Below, piece by piece: positions 1-8,548 of a stretch of 64,000 nt of DNA. The DNA is taken from contig JAFRRN010000035.1 in NCBI GenBank assembly GCA_017428055.1, positions 1 to 64,000 on the forward strand, given 5' to 3'. A program made the translations under genes and the position numbers. The stretch comes from Prevotella sp. (lineage in GTDB: Bacteria > Bacteroidota > Bacteroidia > Bacteroidales > Bacteroidaceae). The first letter of the stretch is position 1, and each line of letters starts with the position of its first letter. The notes beneath the pieces are model-generated. The model did no database searches. It was not told the DNA's origin and saw only the letters and a list, made by a program, of their open reading frames with translations.

Positions 1-151
1 ATCGCCTAAATCAAGAAGTCCTCGTAGGGGGGTACGGCGTTCTATTTCGCGTGCAATTTTCCGAGTCACCCAAGCCAGAAAACGCATATCTGATTATCAG
101 GCAGTTACGGGATTTAACAAATTTTTTCCCGAAGTCAGGAGTATGTGGAAA

Positions 152-182
152 AAGGGTCGTGCCAATCATCGGTACGACCCTT
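152..182. terminator. Candidate intrinsic terminator or hairpin
   Basis: A 12-bp stem (152-163 against 171-182, one G-T pair) encloses a 7-nt loop, with AAGGGTCGT pairing with ACGACCCTT. It lies in the stretch before the first toxin-antitoxin promoter. It probably ends a transcript from the left of the window. A weak T-rich tail makes this only moderately certain. The flanking bases 1-150 show no convincing gene. Confidence 0.5.
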
Positions 183-243
183 GTTGCGTTGTAATAAGGA
201 CATGGTGGTGTCGTATTCACTTTGTTCATTTTATCTTATTTTA

Positions 244-274
244 TTTGTTTATTCGGTTTTTATGCTTAACTTTG
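244..274 (+). promoter_or_regulatory. Bacteroidetes-type promoter of the toxin-antitoxin pair
   Basis: TTTG at 244-247 and TAACTTTG at 267-274 are separated by 19 bp, matching the Bacteroidetes sigma factor pattern TTTG-N19/20-TAnnTTTG. The antitoxin ATG follows 22 bp after the -7 element. Confidence 0.7.
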
Positions 275-296
275 CATCAGATAAAGGAAAGAAGTT

Positions 297-545
297 ATGA
301 CTGCAATACAGCTGAATGCTGAGATTCTTCGCAACATGAGTATCATAGCCGAAGATGAAAATCTGCTGAGGCGAGCCGCCAAGTATCTGCGTAAACTCGT
401 TGCAGAAAAGGAAGGCCCTACGCTCTTAACAAAAGAAGAGTTCTTTGCCCGCGTAGATGAGGCAAGGGAACAGATTAAGCGTGGTGAAGGTGTCGAGATG
501 CTTCCAGATGAGTCATTGGATGATTTTCTACAAAGAGTGGGCTGA
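297..545 (+). CDS. Antitoxin of a RelE/YoeB-type toxin-antitoxin pair
   Basis: An 82-residue, charged, mostly helical protein, which is the usual size for a type II antitoxin. The N-terminal half could form the DNA-binding/dimer part; the C-terminal part (LPDESLDDFLQRVG) is the acidic tail that would wrap the toxin. Its stop codon overlaps the start of the next gene (TGATG), the normal translational coupling of antitoxin and toxin. The role rests on size, charge and the clearly YoeB-like partner; I cannot name the antitoxin subfamily. Antitoxins of this kind usually repress their own promoter, here at 244-274. Because the toxin is frameshifted, this gene may now be an orphan antitoxin. Confidence 0.75.
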   Translation: MTAIQLNAEILRNMSIIAEDENLLRRAAKYLRKLVAEKEGPTLLTKEEFFARVDEAREQIKRGEGVEMLPDESLDDFLQRVG

Positions 546-816
546 TGTACAAAATCATCTATTCTCCTAAAGCGATTGAAGACCTTCAGAAACTGAAACG
601 CTCTGAGCCAGCAGCTTACAAGAAAGTTGACAAATTCATTCAGGAACTGAAAGAGCATCCAAAGACAGGAACTGGCACCCTGAGCAACTGAAGGGTGACC
701 GTAGTGGTCAGTGGAGCCGTACCATTACCAAGAAGCATCGTTTAATCTATGAAATCTTTGAGACCGAGGTTTACATTGATGTTCTCTCGGCCTATGGGCA
801 TTATGATGACAAATAA
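545..816 (+). pseudogene. YoeB/RelE-family toxin, frameshifted
   Basis: The ATG at 545 opens a YoeB-like protein (MYKIIYSPKAIEDLQKLK) that stops early at 689-691. Dropping into the next frame at about position 676 restores the family core, HPEQLKGDRSGQWSRTIT, followed by KHRLIYEI and the C-terminus SAYGHYDDK, ending at 816. The total length of 272 nt is one base short of a multiple of three, so a single base has been lost near 674-676. The repaired protein would be about 90 residues, the normal YoeB size. The Arg and the His-Tyr pair needed for ribosome-dependent mRNA cleavage are present after the shift. Either the toxin has been inactivated or this is an assembly error. Confidence 0.8.
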
Positions 817-841
817 TTTCAATATTGTTTCCTTTATCTCA

Positions 842-955
842 TCATTTCTTTTGCACTTCTTCTACGATTCTGATTTCATCCTCCGTCAACCCATATAGTT
901 CATAAACGAGGTGGTCGATTTCGGATTCTAAAGTTGAGGTGTCACATGATGGATT
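842..955 (-). pseudogene. C-terminal scrap of an Eco57I-like restriction-methylation enzyme
   Basis: Read leftwards, this stretch encodes LESEIDHLVYELYGLTEDEI followed by RIVEEVQKK and a stop at 842-844. The motif IDxLVYELYGLTxxEIxIVE is the hallmark C-terminus of Eco57I-type (type IIG / PglX-like) adenine methylase-nucleases. Reading upstream, the frame is closed at about 956-958, so only some 36 codons remain. It is a remnant of another R-M or BREX-type gene at the edge of the defence island. The family is recognised from this signature alone; which subtype it came from cannot be told. Confidence 0.75.
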
Positions 956-1150
956 TTAAACATCAAACAGCAGCCCGAAACTCACAAAGTCGCCTTCTTC
1001 AAACAATAGGAGACTCAGGTCTGCTATGGTATAAAGCGCAACAAGTACGCCCAACGGCAAAGTGCTCGGCGGTGGAAATGTTTCTCCTATTTGTCATTTG
1101 TCGTACGCCTTTTAGTCGATTGCCTCGTATGCTTTTTTATTTTTCCATAG
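956..1150. other. Gene-free spacer with decayed coding sequence
   Basis: No intact gene. On the minus strand a short open stretch ends at about 956 and reads ADLSLLLFEEGDFVSFGLLF, which looks protein-like but which I do not recognise. It is probably further debris of the lost methylase locus or of a mobile element. Confidence 0.35.
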
Positions 1151-2071
1151 TTACGCTACTATTTCTGTTTTTATATCTATGTGGAAATACATTCCCAAGA
1201 ATCTAATTATTTTGACTTTATCTTTTGTGTCCCCTATAACATTCAAGAACCATCCATCTTCAATAGGACAGTAAAATTTTTCTTTGCCAAATGGAACGTT
1301 TCTCGTAACAAGTGACATCCCTTTCATTTCTATTTTTAATTTAGAGATTTTTTCCTTTCCAATATAATTGCAAACCAAACTTAGTGCGACAGAAGATTGA
1401 ACAACCACATCAACTATAGAGTTCATAACAAGGTGTATTTTTGTTTTCTTTGCACCTGTTTTGCTGGATTCTTTTTTCTTGTCTTTATCAAATAACTTCT
1501 CAATAAGTTTCTGCCAATCATGGTCAGACATTAGAGGAAATGATTGGTTATAAAATGTATGAACAACATTTATGCAATCAGATGTTGCTAAAAGATTACT
1601 ATTTACACAATCTTTTAATAAGACTATCAAATTCGGATTTGAAATGATTGTCAATTTCCCCTCTTTTATATATGGCTTTTCATACTCTGTAATACCAAAA
1701 TTCTTATCCTTAATCTCTGTGACATTTGGAATTACATCTGCTATGAAAGTCCTAATCTGCCTTGTGTTTTCTGCTTTCAGGAAAAGACCATACTGTCTAA
1801 ATGTTTTAGGTAAAATGCGGTAGCTATCTTTTATATGATTTTGCCATTTATTGTTGAAAATGAAATCCAATTTTTCCATCATATCAGCAACAGATTCTAT
1901 CTGGCGAATTTCAATAATATCAGGAATTCCATTGAAACGATCAATGTAATTCTTGTATTTTGTCATGATGTCTTGAGCTTTTGAAGGTGTGTAACCTTGT
2001 GCTGTAAGATACTCATGCTTAAATATGTTACGCAATTTTATATCGCAGTACGCTTCCCAAATAGTCATCAT
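1151..2071 (-). CDS. Unknown protein, last gene of the type III R-M / DndD / HerA operon
   Basis: A 306-residue protein with no signal peptide or membrane segment and no motif I can assign. The N-terminal half is helical and charged; the C-terminal third (from about residue 210) is richer in beta-type sequence. Its start (MMTIWEAYCDIK) lies one base beyond the stop of the HerA-like gene, so the two are almost certainly co-translated. In comparable defence operons such a terminal gene is often an effector or a substrate-recognition subunit, but nothing in the sequence shows this. Base composition is AT-rich like the rest of the island. Confidence 0.6.
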   Translation of the reverse strand: MMTIWEAYCDIKLRNIFKHEYLTAQGYTPSKAQDIMTKYKNYIDRFNGIPDIIEIRQIESVADMMEKLDFIFNNKWQNHIKDSYRILPKTFRQYGLFLKAENTRQIRTFIADVIPNVTEIKDKNFGITEYEKPYIKEGKLTIISNPNLIVLLKDCVNSNLLATSDCINVVHTFYNQSFPLMSDHDWQKLIEKLFDKDKKKESSKTGAKKTKIHLVMNSIVDVVVQSSVALSLVCNYIGKEKISKLKIEMKGMSLVTRNVPFGKEKFYCPIEDGWFLNVIGDTKDKVKIIRFLGMYFHIDIKTEIVA

Positions 2072-2072
2072 T

Positions 2073-3674
2073 TTATATTAAATGTGTAACCTTGATTTTC
2101 TGCCAATGTTTGCCGATACCAAGGGCCATATTATTGGCATCCTTTGTAATCAGTTCGCCTTTTTGCAAACCTGCAATGGCATGTTTTATTTCAAGCAATG
2201 CGTTCCCTGATACACCAAAAAGGTCTCTCAACACATTGTCGTTCTGCTGTTGTTGTTTCATAATCAGCGGATATTGCGCATTAGCATAGAAATCGAAATG
2301 TCGGCTCTTGAAACTTTCCATGTTCTGTGTGGCAAGAATAATGCTCATACCCTTATTGCGTCCTACGGCAATGAGGTTTTGGAGTGGTTTGTTTTCAAAA
2401 CTCAACATATAGTGTGCTTCATCGATGACCGTGAAGTGGCGCAGTTCCACCCTCTCATCGTTGACAGCCTGCTTAGGCAGCTTTTCATAGATGTTGTTGA
2501 GTTTAGAAATAACGAAGTACACGATGGCTTTAGCCATGATACCGTCTTTTTCAAATCCACCAAGATTGATGATGTAGCAGTTATGAATCAAGTCAATCTG
2601 GTCTTTTTCAGCAAATATATTGTTTCTCACCAATTGGCTCAATACAGAAATCACGCTGTCCGTATCGTCTTGTTTCCGTTCTGGTAATAAGGCAATATAG
2701 TTTTCCAACATCTCTGAGAAAGTGATAGGTTTCAGCTGCTTTTCTTTATATGCGTTAATAATGGCCTCGCTTAGTCGATTATCCATATTTGCGCTGATTC
2801 GAGCAGGTGAAATGGAACTAAGAGCGGTTGCCAACGTAGTTGCATAAAGATTCACTTCATTGATGGGACGACCACTAAAATCCTTGAAAGGAGTAAATGG
2901 TAACGGTTTCTCAATCGGATTGAGAATAGCCGTTCTATCAGTATCAAACTTTTGCAACCAATCTTCATTGGCTGGGTCAGAGAACTCTCCTTTGTAGTCA
3001 AACAAAAGGAAGTTGACAGGATAATGAGTATCAGAAGAAGCACTTCTTATCTGGTTGATAAGCACAGCCAAAAGATTTGACTTGCCAGAACCAGTCGTTC
3101 CTGCAACAAGAATCTGCGTATTGGCAATGTTTCGGCTATTGATATCAAGATATGCTTCCATGCCATTGTCATATTCACCGATAAGCAAATTAAGTTCTGG
3201 AATGGCCGAAATAGATCTCCCACCGCGCAACGGCGTGTAGGTTAGCCATTCATCTATGGCTCCTTCCTTCAACAAAATATCCCTGCCCCTTAAAATTTCT
3301 CGTCCCATAACTCTGCTTACAAGATTTGCTGAAGTCCAGTCGGCATCCACATCATGGTAGCGAAGTTTCAATAAGGTTTCAAACATTGAGCCGATATCAG
3401 ACTTTGTGAAGAATGTTGTAGCGTATGGTGTGTTTGCAAGTTTTATGTTATAATCAGCAAGATCATCTATCCGTCTTGGTGACTTGTCGCTAAGACCAGC
3501 AAGTAAACAAAGTCGCAAGACCACACTAAAATTCAAAACGATTGGGCGCACATTCTCCGTATACTCAATAAGATTCAGACGTTGTTCGAGCAATGTCTTC
3601 ACGTCCATAATACGGTCGTGCATTCCTTGCACAGCCGTAACACCTTTTATTGTAAGTTGATTGATATTGTTCAT
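2073..3674 (-). CDS. HerA/FtsK-like DNA-translocating ATPase with possible DndE-like N-terminus
   Basis: A 533-residue protein. Residues about 192-199 form a clear Walker A (GTTGSGKS) and about 416-421 a Walker B (VIDEAH), the arrangement of HerA/DUF87 hexameric pumps that thread DNA for a partner nuclease. Residues about 1-135 precede the ATPase core and contain a pattern (RLCLLAGLS, then LLKLRY, then GREILRGRDILL) that resembles the small DNA-nick-binding protein DndE of phosphorothioation systems; this comparison is from memory and needs a profile search. The gene starts 5 bases after the DndD-like gene and ends one base before the next, inside one tight leftward operon. The likely role is ATP-driven DNA handling for a defence complex. 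Confidence 0.8.
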   Translation of the reverse strand: MNNINQLTIKGVTAVQGMHDRIMDVKTLLEQRLNLIEYTENVRPIVLNFSVVLRLCLLAGLSDKSPRRIDDLADYNIKLANTPYATTFFTKSDIGSMFETLLKLRYHDVDADWTSANLVSRVMGREILRGRDILLKEGAIDEWLTYTPLRGGRSISAIPELNLLIGEYDNGMEAYLDINSRNIANTQILVAGTTGSGKSNLLAVLINQIRSASSDTHYPVNFLLFDYKGEFSDPANEDWLQKFDTDRTAILNPIEKPLPFTPFKDFSGRPINEVNLYATTLATALSSISPARISANMDNRLSEAIINAYKEKQLKPITFSEMLENYIALLPERKQDDTDSVISVLSQLVRNNIFAEKDQIDLIHNCYIINLGGFEKDGIMAKAIVYFVISKLNNIYEKLPKQAVNDERVELRHFTVIDEAHYMLSFENKPLQNLIAVGRNKGMSIILATQNMESFKSRHFDFYANAQYPLIMKQQQQNDNVLRDLFGVSGNALLEIKHAIAGLQKGELITKDANNMALGIGKHWQKIKVTHLI

Positions 3675-3679
3675 AACGT

Positions 3680-5695
3680 CTAAAAATCTTGTGTGTTAAG
3701 TCCGAAATAATCTTCTGTGATGAATGTACATTGTTTCTCTTTGTCACGATGGAGCGTATATGTCTTTGCCACATGAGCCTGGATCTTGGCAAAATCATGT
3801 TCAGTCGTAATTTCCGTATCAGTACTGAGCAAGATTGTTTGATGTGCAAGGTCGGGGAAGTAACTTTCAAGAATCACTTCACGGCTTTCTTTATCGAGCA
3901 CACCCATCACGGTATCAATCATTACAGGAGGCTCATAGTCTCCAAGATTATAAAGCACTTTCAGAAGTACTTGCATCACGGTTTGTTTAGCACCAGCATT
4001 CAGTTGGCTAAGATATATCTCATTACCGTCTTTGTGGTATATCTTGAAAGAAATATCGTCAACCCCACCAGATGACAGTTCCACCCTGCCGATCACACCT
4101 TTATATACCACCAGTATTTCATTCAGTTGGTCGCGCATCATACGTTCTATGCTTGCTTTTTTCGCACGAAGTAGTTTAATGGAAAGGTCCTTAAAGAAGT
4201 CAGGCAATTTACAGAGCAAGTCATATTGCGGGTCGGGTATTTGAGGAATGTCGTAATCGTAAGTGGCAATTTTCTTACCCAAATCCCGTATTTCATCTTT
4301 CTTCTTCTCTATATCTTCTTTCAGTTCATTTATCTTTTTTGTATTATTCTCATAGAGTTCTATGATAGAATAATCACTTCCATTTAGGGCTCGCTGATAG
4401 TCTTTCTGCAATTCACGTAGTTTTGGCAAATCATGGATTTCCTGGTTCAAGCGCACTCGTTGGTCATCGAGTAACGTAAACGGATTGGCCACAGCGGCAT
4501 ATACCAAATTTTTCAATCTTTGTATGTCTTTCGGATTGAGGAATGCAAATCTATCTTCCACCTTATTCTCTCGTTCCTGATGTTGTTTCATTTCCTCTAT
4601 TAGTGAAGGAACGTCAATGACTTGTCCTGCATAATATCGCTCCTGAATAAGTTTCACGAGGCTATTTGTAAACACTTCTATCTGTTTGTCTGAAAGAAGA
4701 TTGACACGAGCGGTCGCCACGTCTTCCTTCGTATGGAGGATAACTTCAATTTCTGTGCTAAGCAGACTTGCCAACTTCGGGAATATCACCTTTGTCTCGA
4801 TGTCCTTTGATAGATTATCGAGGTTTTGCCTATATTCTTTTTCCGATTTAAGTGTGTTCTGGATAGATTGCTCTATCTTTTGCATCTTCTCCCTCGTCAC
4901 ATCGTCTGCATTGCGACCTTCTTTGAGTTGGTTGTATTGTTCTTGATGCTCATTGGCATAGTCCAAAGCCTCTGCATATTCATCGCTCAACTGCTCCACT
5001 TTCTTAGTCAGGTCTTCTTTGGTGGCGGTCAGCTTGCCATATTCCAAGCGTTGGTTCTCATTCTCCAACCGCTCCGCTTTTTTCTCTGCCAAAAGCGTTT
5101 CGGCACCTTTGCGCATACGACTATACTTATTGAAACCCATCACCGAATTGATGTTCTTCTCAATCAACTTGTTGATTTGTTCCTCTTTCAATAGTTCGCT
5201 TGTCTTCATGGCATCGAAGAGGAAATAATAACTCAATTCCTTAGGAAGATTGGCTGCAATTATCTTATTAACTATTTCTTCGTTGGTTGCCCTTTGCTGT
5301 GCCGTAGAGCCTGACCCATAAACAAATGTATTTCCGCCCATTGACAATGTGACAGACTCAAGCACGCGGTCATCAGCCAACATATAAGCACGTTTCAGCC
5401 TATACTGTTGCTCTGTATTCAAAACCATTCCAGAAAAATCCACTTGGAGAACAATATATTTATTCTTCAGACCTGATGCCAATCTTTCCCCAGCGTTGAA
5501 TAGTTCCTCAAATTGGTGTGGTGTTTTCACGTTAAGGCCATAGAGCGCATGGTAAATGGCATCAAAAAGTGTGGTCTTACCACATCCATTGCCACCGCCT
5601 ATCAATATGATGGGGCGGTCATTGGTTACCTCCAAATTTAGGTCAAGGTTCTTGTAGGTCTTGTAGTTTTCGGCATAAATTCTCTTTATCTTCAT
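3680..5695 (-). CDS. DndD-like SMC/RecN-type ATPase
   Basis: A 671-residue ABC-type ATPase. The N-terminus MKIKRIYAENYKTYKNL and the Walker A GGGNGCGKTT (residues about 33-42) are typical of DndD, the ATPase of DNA phosphorothioation gene clusters. Residues about 190-500 are a long charged coiled coil. The C-terminal head carries the ABC signature LSQLNAGAKQ and a Walker B of the DndD kind, VMIDTVMGVLD, where a Thr follows the Asp, then LLSTDTEI as the switch region. It would bind DNA and change shape on ATP hydrolysis. No DndA or DndC sulfur-transfer gene lies nearby, so phosphorothioation is unlikely here. It is packed between a 72-residue protein (4-nt gap) and the HerA-like gene (5-nt gap). 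Confidence 0.85.
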   Translation of the reverse strand: MKIKRIYAENYKTYKNLDLNLEVTNDRPIILIGGGNGCGKTTLFDAIYHALYGLNVKTPHQFEELFNAGERLASGLKNKYIVLQVDFSGMVLNTEQQYRLKRAYMLADDRVLESVTLSMGGNTFVYGSGSTAQQRATNEEIVNKIIAANLPKELSYYFLFDAMKTSELLKEEQINKLIEKNINSVMGFNKYSRMRKGAETLLAEKKAERLENENQRLEYGKLTATKEDLTKKVEQLSDEYAEALDYANEHQEQYNQLKEGRNADDVTREKMQKIEQSIQNTLKSEKEYRQNLDNLSKDIETKVIFPKLASLLSTEIEVILHTKEDVATARVNLLSDKQIEVFTNSLVKLIQERYYAGQVIDVPSLIEEMKQHQERENKVEDRFAFLNPKDIQRLKNLVYAAVANPFTLLDDQRVRLNQEIHDLPKLRELQKDYQRALNGSDYSIIELYENNTKKINELKEDIEKKKDEIRDLGKKIATYDYDIPQIPDPQYDLLCKLPDFFKDLSIKLLRAKKASIERMMRDQLNEILVVYKGVIGRVELSSGGVDDISFKIYHKDGNEIYLSQLNAGAKQTVMQVLLKVLYNLGDYEPPVMIDTVMGVLDKESREVILESYFPDLAHQTILLSTDTEITTEHDFAKIQAHVAKTYTLHRDKEKQCTFITEDYFGLNTQDF

Positions 5696-5699
5696 GGCT

Positions 5700-5918
5700 C
5701 TAAATGTTTTTAAGTGCCTTCTTTAAGATTTTGGCAAGTTTTTTATCATCTACAGTCAGAACGCCTTGGTTGTTACGCTCCTCATTGTAAGGTTTCAGAA
5801 TATACTCTTTGAGCCAATTCGCGTCGATGTCGTTTTCTTGGCATGACTGCTCAATCAAAGCCATGTCTTCTTTCCTGACACCATAATGGAGAAACACTCC
5901 GTCAATTCCCTTTGCCAT
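5700..5918 (-). CDS. Small protein associated with the DNA-modification operon
   Basis: A 72-residue acidic-basic helical protein (MAKGIDGVFLHYGVRKEDMA ...) ending LKKALKNI. It lies 16 bases after res and 4 bases before the DndD-like gene, so it is a fixed member of the operon rather than a chance ORF. I recall database families of small proteins attached to DndD-like modification systems that look like this, but cannot verify membership. A role as an adaptor or DNA-end-binding partner of the ATPase is a guess. It has no recognised catalytic motif. Confidence 0.7.
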   Translation of the reverse strand: MAKGIDGVFLHYGVRKEDMALIEQSCQENDIDANWLKEYILKPYNEERNNQGVLTVDDKKLAKILKKALKNI

Positions 5919-5934
5919 ATATCTGTTTGTTTAT

Positions 5935-8286
5935 TTATCTGTACTCGTCTGGATACCAAGCTTCCCATCCCGTCACGTCGCTGGTTGTTGTGATGGGGAA
6001 CTTAGAATAATACCAATTATCGTTTTTCTCTATGATGACTCCACCTTGCAAATGCTGTTCTTCACGCTCTGGTTCTTTCATATATACCAACAAGGCATTA
6101 TGCTTGTTGGGAGCTTCTGAATCACTCATTTCTGATTTCGTGTCAAAGAGGAACACCTGCCCGTTCTTTGTCTTTACGATGAAGTCAACGTAGAACAATG
6201 ACTTTTCACCATTCGACATCGTATAAGGTATGGAGTAATGTTGCTTGCCCTCATCGCCGTTCTTATACCACCAGTCGATATACTCCTTGTTGGCTTCCAA
6301 AAATTCAGAGAAACGACGCTCTGGTGTCGAAACGGTATTCAATTCGATGAATGGCAATAGCGCATGTTCTTCCACCTTGGGCATCACATGATGAGTACTC
6401 TCTTTGTAGAGTCGTTCAGCTGGTACCTCCCATGAGTATTGCTCGAAGGCACGTTCCTTAGCCTTACGCTGACGTTCCTGCAACTTTCGCTCATAATTAG
6501 CAAGTGCCTTGGTGATAATATCTGTAAATTTGGGCTTGTTGGCATGATAAAGAATCACCTTCTTTGCATCTGTCTCAAACAATTCAAAGAGTATTTCCAT
6601 CGCCTGCAACAAATATCCAGCTAACACATCTGTGCTATGCGCCTTCTCAAAGCTTCCGAGTAGCGAACGACAGAAGTCGATATAGATACGATGCACCTCG
6701 CCCGCACTCTTGGCAAACTCTTTACGTTCACGCTTATCAATATCGATAATGCCAACTTCGTTTTGGAACACGATATTCTCTGGCACTTCAACACCTAAAC
6801 GGAGCACGTCAAACTTAATATGCTCGCTCTGCTCCACTTGTTTCCTGTTTTGTGCAGCAATACTCTCGTCAGGCTCTGAGTCAGGAATCTCTTCATCATC
6901 AAAACTGAAACTGAATTGTTCCCATTTCACTAACCAGTTGCGACTGAAGCAGTCTATCAATTCCTTCTTGAAGTCTGGGCCCAGTCGATTACGGTCTGAA
7001 CTCTTATAAACGCTGTAATACGACTGTAAAGCGACGTTCTGCAGATCCTCTCTACGGATAGCCAGTAGCGCATCTTTGTTCAGATAATCCATATCCTCAG
7101 CCACAATCTGTATCTGGTCTTTGCTGATGTCAGTATAGACATAGCCCACATTCAGCAAGTCGTTCTTATAGAACTTCTGTTCAGGCATTCTGAGAATGCG
7201 ACCTACCGTCTGAATGGTAAACTGGTTACTCTGCAGTTTACGGAAGATGAGCAATACCGCTGCTCGTGGACAGTCCCAACCAAGCGCGATGGCCTGTTTG
7301 AACAACAACACCTCCGTCATATTGTCTGGCTCTTCCAAACCTTCCAAGTTCTCCTTTTCGCCAGAGAGCCAAATAGCCAATTTCTTATTGTCCGTCGTAA
7401 TATCCTTTATTTCTTTCAGGTATGTCTTCACCTGGGTTGCAATAGCAGAATCCTCTGCTGTCATGCTCTCTGTAGTATCATTAGGTAGCTGAATTAACAA
7501 CAGCGGATTAATGTTCGTTCCTTCCTTTCTATAAGCCTCAGCCAACAGTCTGCGCTTCTCTAAAGCACATTGAATCAGGTGGATATTCAGTTCGTTCTCA
7601 TCGTTGTATCCCTTAGTGATGTCAGGGTTCAACACCACTTGCTTCTTTATCATCTCTTCCCTGACCACCTCTTCGCGAAAAATCGTCACCTTATGGTCAG
7701 AGTTGGTCTTGGGCGTTGCCGAAATGCGTATTTCTACCTTGGGATTTATCTTTTGCAGAACTTTCGAACTCTTATCTGCCGACTTCGACCAGAACAAATG
7801 CTCCTCGTCAATCACCACGATGATAGGCAGACCTTGTTCTTCCTGAGTTCTGCGAGTAATCTCATAGAGCGAAGCATTCTGCTCTGAGTCGCGCACCATC
7901 ACGTTCTTTTCCTTATTGATGCTCTCCCAGTTCACAAACAGTATTTCGCCAGGACGTATCACGCCCTCGCTTTGGTCTATCTCGTCATACATCACAGGCT
8001 TCAGTAGGCGTGTCTCCGTAAAGTAGTTCTTCATCTTGAAATAGCTCTGCTGATGTAACTTGTTTGGGGCAATCCAGATGAAAGCCACCTGCTGGTAAAG
8101 GCTATCACCACGGCTCTGTAGTTCCTCAGTCAGATTAGCCAACATCTGCGAGGCCATCACAGTCTTACCTGAACCTGTCGGAGCCTTGAATATCAAAGTC
8201 TTTCTATGTCCCGTCAAACAAAGTAGGTCAATGGTTTTGTCTACTAACTCGCGAACATATTTTTGTTGGTACTTTATCTCTTTCAT
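5935..8286 (-). CDS. res: Type III restriction endonuclease subunit (Res)
   Basis: A 783-residue superfamily 2 helicase-nuclease. Motif I is APTGSGKT (about 35-42), motif II DEEH (about 156-159), motif III RISATPK, and motif VI QTVGRILRMP. Near residue 700 the PD-(D/E)XK-type endonuclease core reads FYVDFIV...VFLFDTKS. In type III systems two Mod and one or two Res subunits form a complex that uses ATP to slide along DNA and cuts beside unmethylated sites. It is shorter than classical EcoP15I Res (about 970 residues), a common size in Bacteroidetes. Unusually, it is separated from mod by two genes on the opposite strand, and three or four accessory genes follow it in the same direction. Confidence 0.9.
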   Translation of the reverse strand: MKEIKYQQKYVRELVDKTIDLLCLTGHRKTLIFKAPTGSGKTVMASQMLANLTEELQSRGDSLYQQVAFIWIAPNKLHQQSYFKMKNYFTETRLLKPVMYDEIDQSEGVIRPGEILFVNWESINKEKNVMVRDSEQNASLYEITRRTQEEQGLPIIVVIDEEHLFWSKSADKSSKVLQKINPKVEIRISATPKTNSDHKVTIFREEVVREEMIKKQVVLNPDITKGYNDENELNIHLIQCALEKRRLLAEAYRKEGTNINPLLLIQLPNDTTESMTAEDSAIATQVKTYLKEIKDITTDNKKLAIWLSGEKENLEGLEEPDNMTEVLLFKQAIALGWDCPRAAVLLIFRKLQSNQFTIQTVGRILRMPEQKFYKNDLLNVGYVYTDISKDQIQIVAEDMDYLNKDALLAIRREDLQNVALQSYYSVYKSSDRNRLGPDFKKELIDCFSRNWLVKWEQFSFSFDDEEIPDSEPDESIAAQNRKQVEQSEHIKFDVLRLGVEVPENIVFQNEVGIIDIDKRERKEFAKSAGEVHRIYIDFCRSLLGSFEKAHSTDVLAGYLLQAMEILFELFETDAKKVILYHANKPKFTDIITKALANYERKLQERQRKAKERAFEQYSWEVPAERLYKESTHHVMPKVEEHALLPFIELNTVSTPERRFSEFLEANKEYIDWWYKNGDEGKQHYSIPYTMSNGEKSLFYVDFIVKTKNGQVFLFDTKSEMSDSEAPNKHNALLVYMKEPEREEQHLQGGVIIEKNDNWYYSKFPITTTSDVTGWEAWYPDEYR

Positions 8287-8329
8287 ATCAATTTATCGGC
8301 GTTTTCTTTATTTATTTAGAATTAATTCT

Positions 8330-8337
8330 TAATTTTG
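8330..8337 (+). promoter_or_regulatory. -7 element of the nested two-gene unit
   Basis: TAATTTTG fits TAnnTTTG and lies 28 bp before the ATG at 8366. The -33 region is only partly matched (TTTA at 8307-8310). It gives the small plus-strand unit its own promoter, pointing away from res. Confidence 0.55.
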
Positions 8338-8365
8338 CAATCAGAAATATTAAAGAGTTATCATC

Positions 8366-8545
8366 ATGGAAGCTAAGAACACTACTTTTGAACACAGAAC
8401 TCCTGAGGAGATTAGAGCTTGGTTTAAGCGTCGCAAGGCTTGGTATCAAAAAGTAGAAGAACAGGCTCATGCTATGTACGAAGAAGAACAGCGCATGAAG
8501 CGAGAGGCCAAAGAACAGCACAAATTCGATTTCGAATTCGCATAA
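8366..8545 (+). CDS. Small charged protein nested between res and mod
   Basis: A 59-residue, strongly charged helical protein beginning MEAKNTTFEHRTPEEIRAWF and ending KFDFEFA. It has its own promoter (8330-8337) and is followed after 3 bases by a second gene, so the two form a unit transcribed against the surrounding R-M genes. The phrase TPEEIRAWFKRRKAWYQK suggests one long helix, as in small antitoxin-like or transcript-coupled regulators, but no family is recognised. The pairing with a 165-residue protein resembles a toxin-antitoxin layout. Confidence 0.65.
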   Translation: MEAKNTTFEHRTPEEIRAWFKRRKAWYQKVEEQAHAMYEEEQRMKREAKEQHKFDFEFA

Positions 8546-8548
8546 CTG

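Noticed and set aside
11-229. 72-codon minus-strand ORF at the left end
   Set aside because: Covers a terminator hairpin and the region before a promoter; composition is unlike a protein.
934-1206. 90-codon plus-strand ORF
   Set aside because: Overlaps the end of the 306-aa gene and decayed sequence, no start signal, no family resemblance.
3680-5695. DNA phosphorothioation (Dnd) gene cluster
   Set aside because: Only a DndD-like ATPase and a possible DndE-like part are present; the sulfur-transfer genes dndA and dndC are absent.
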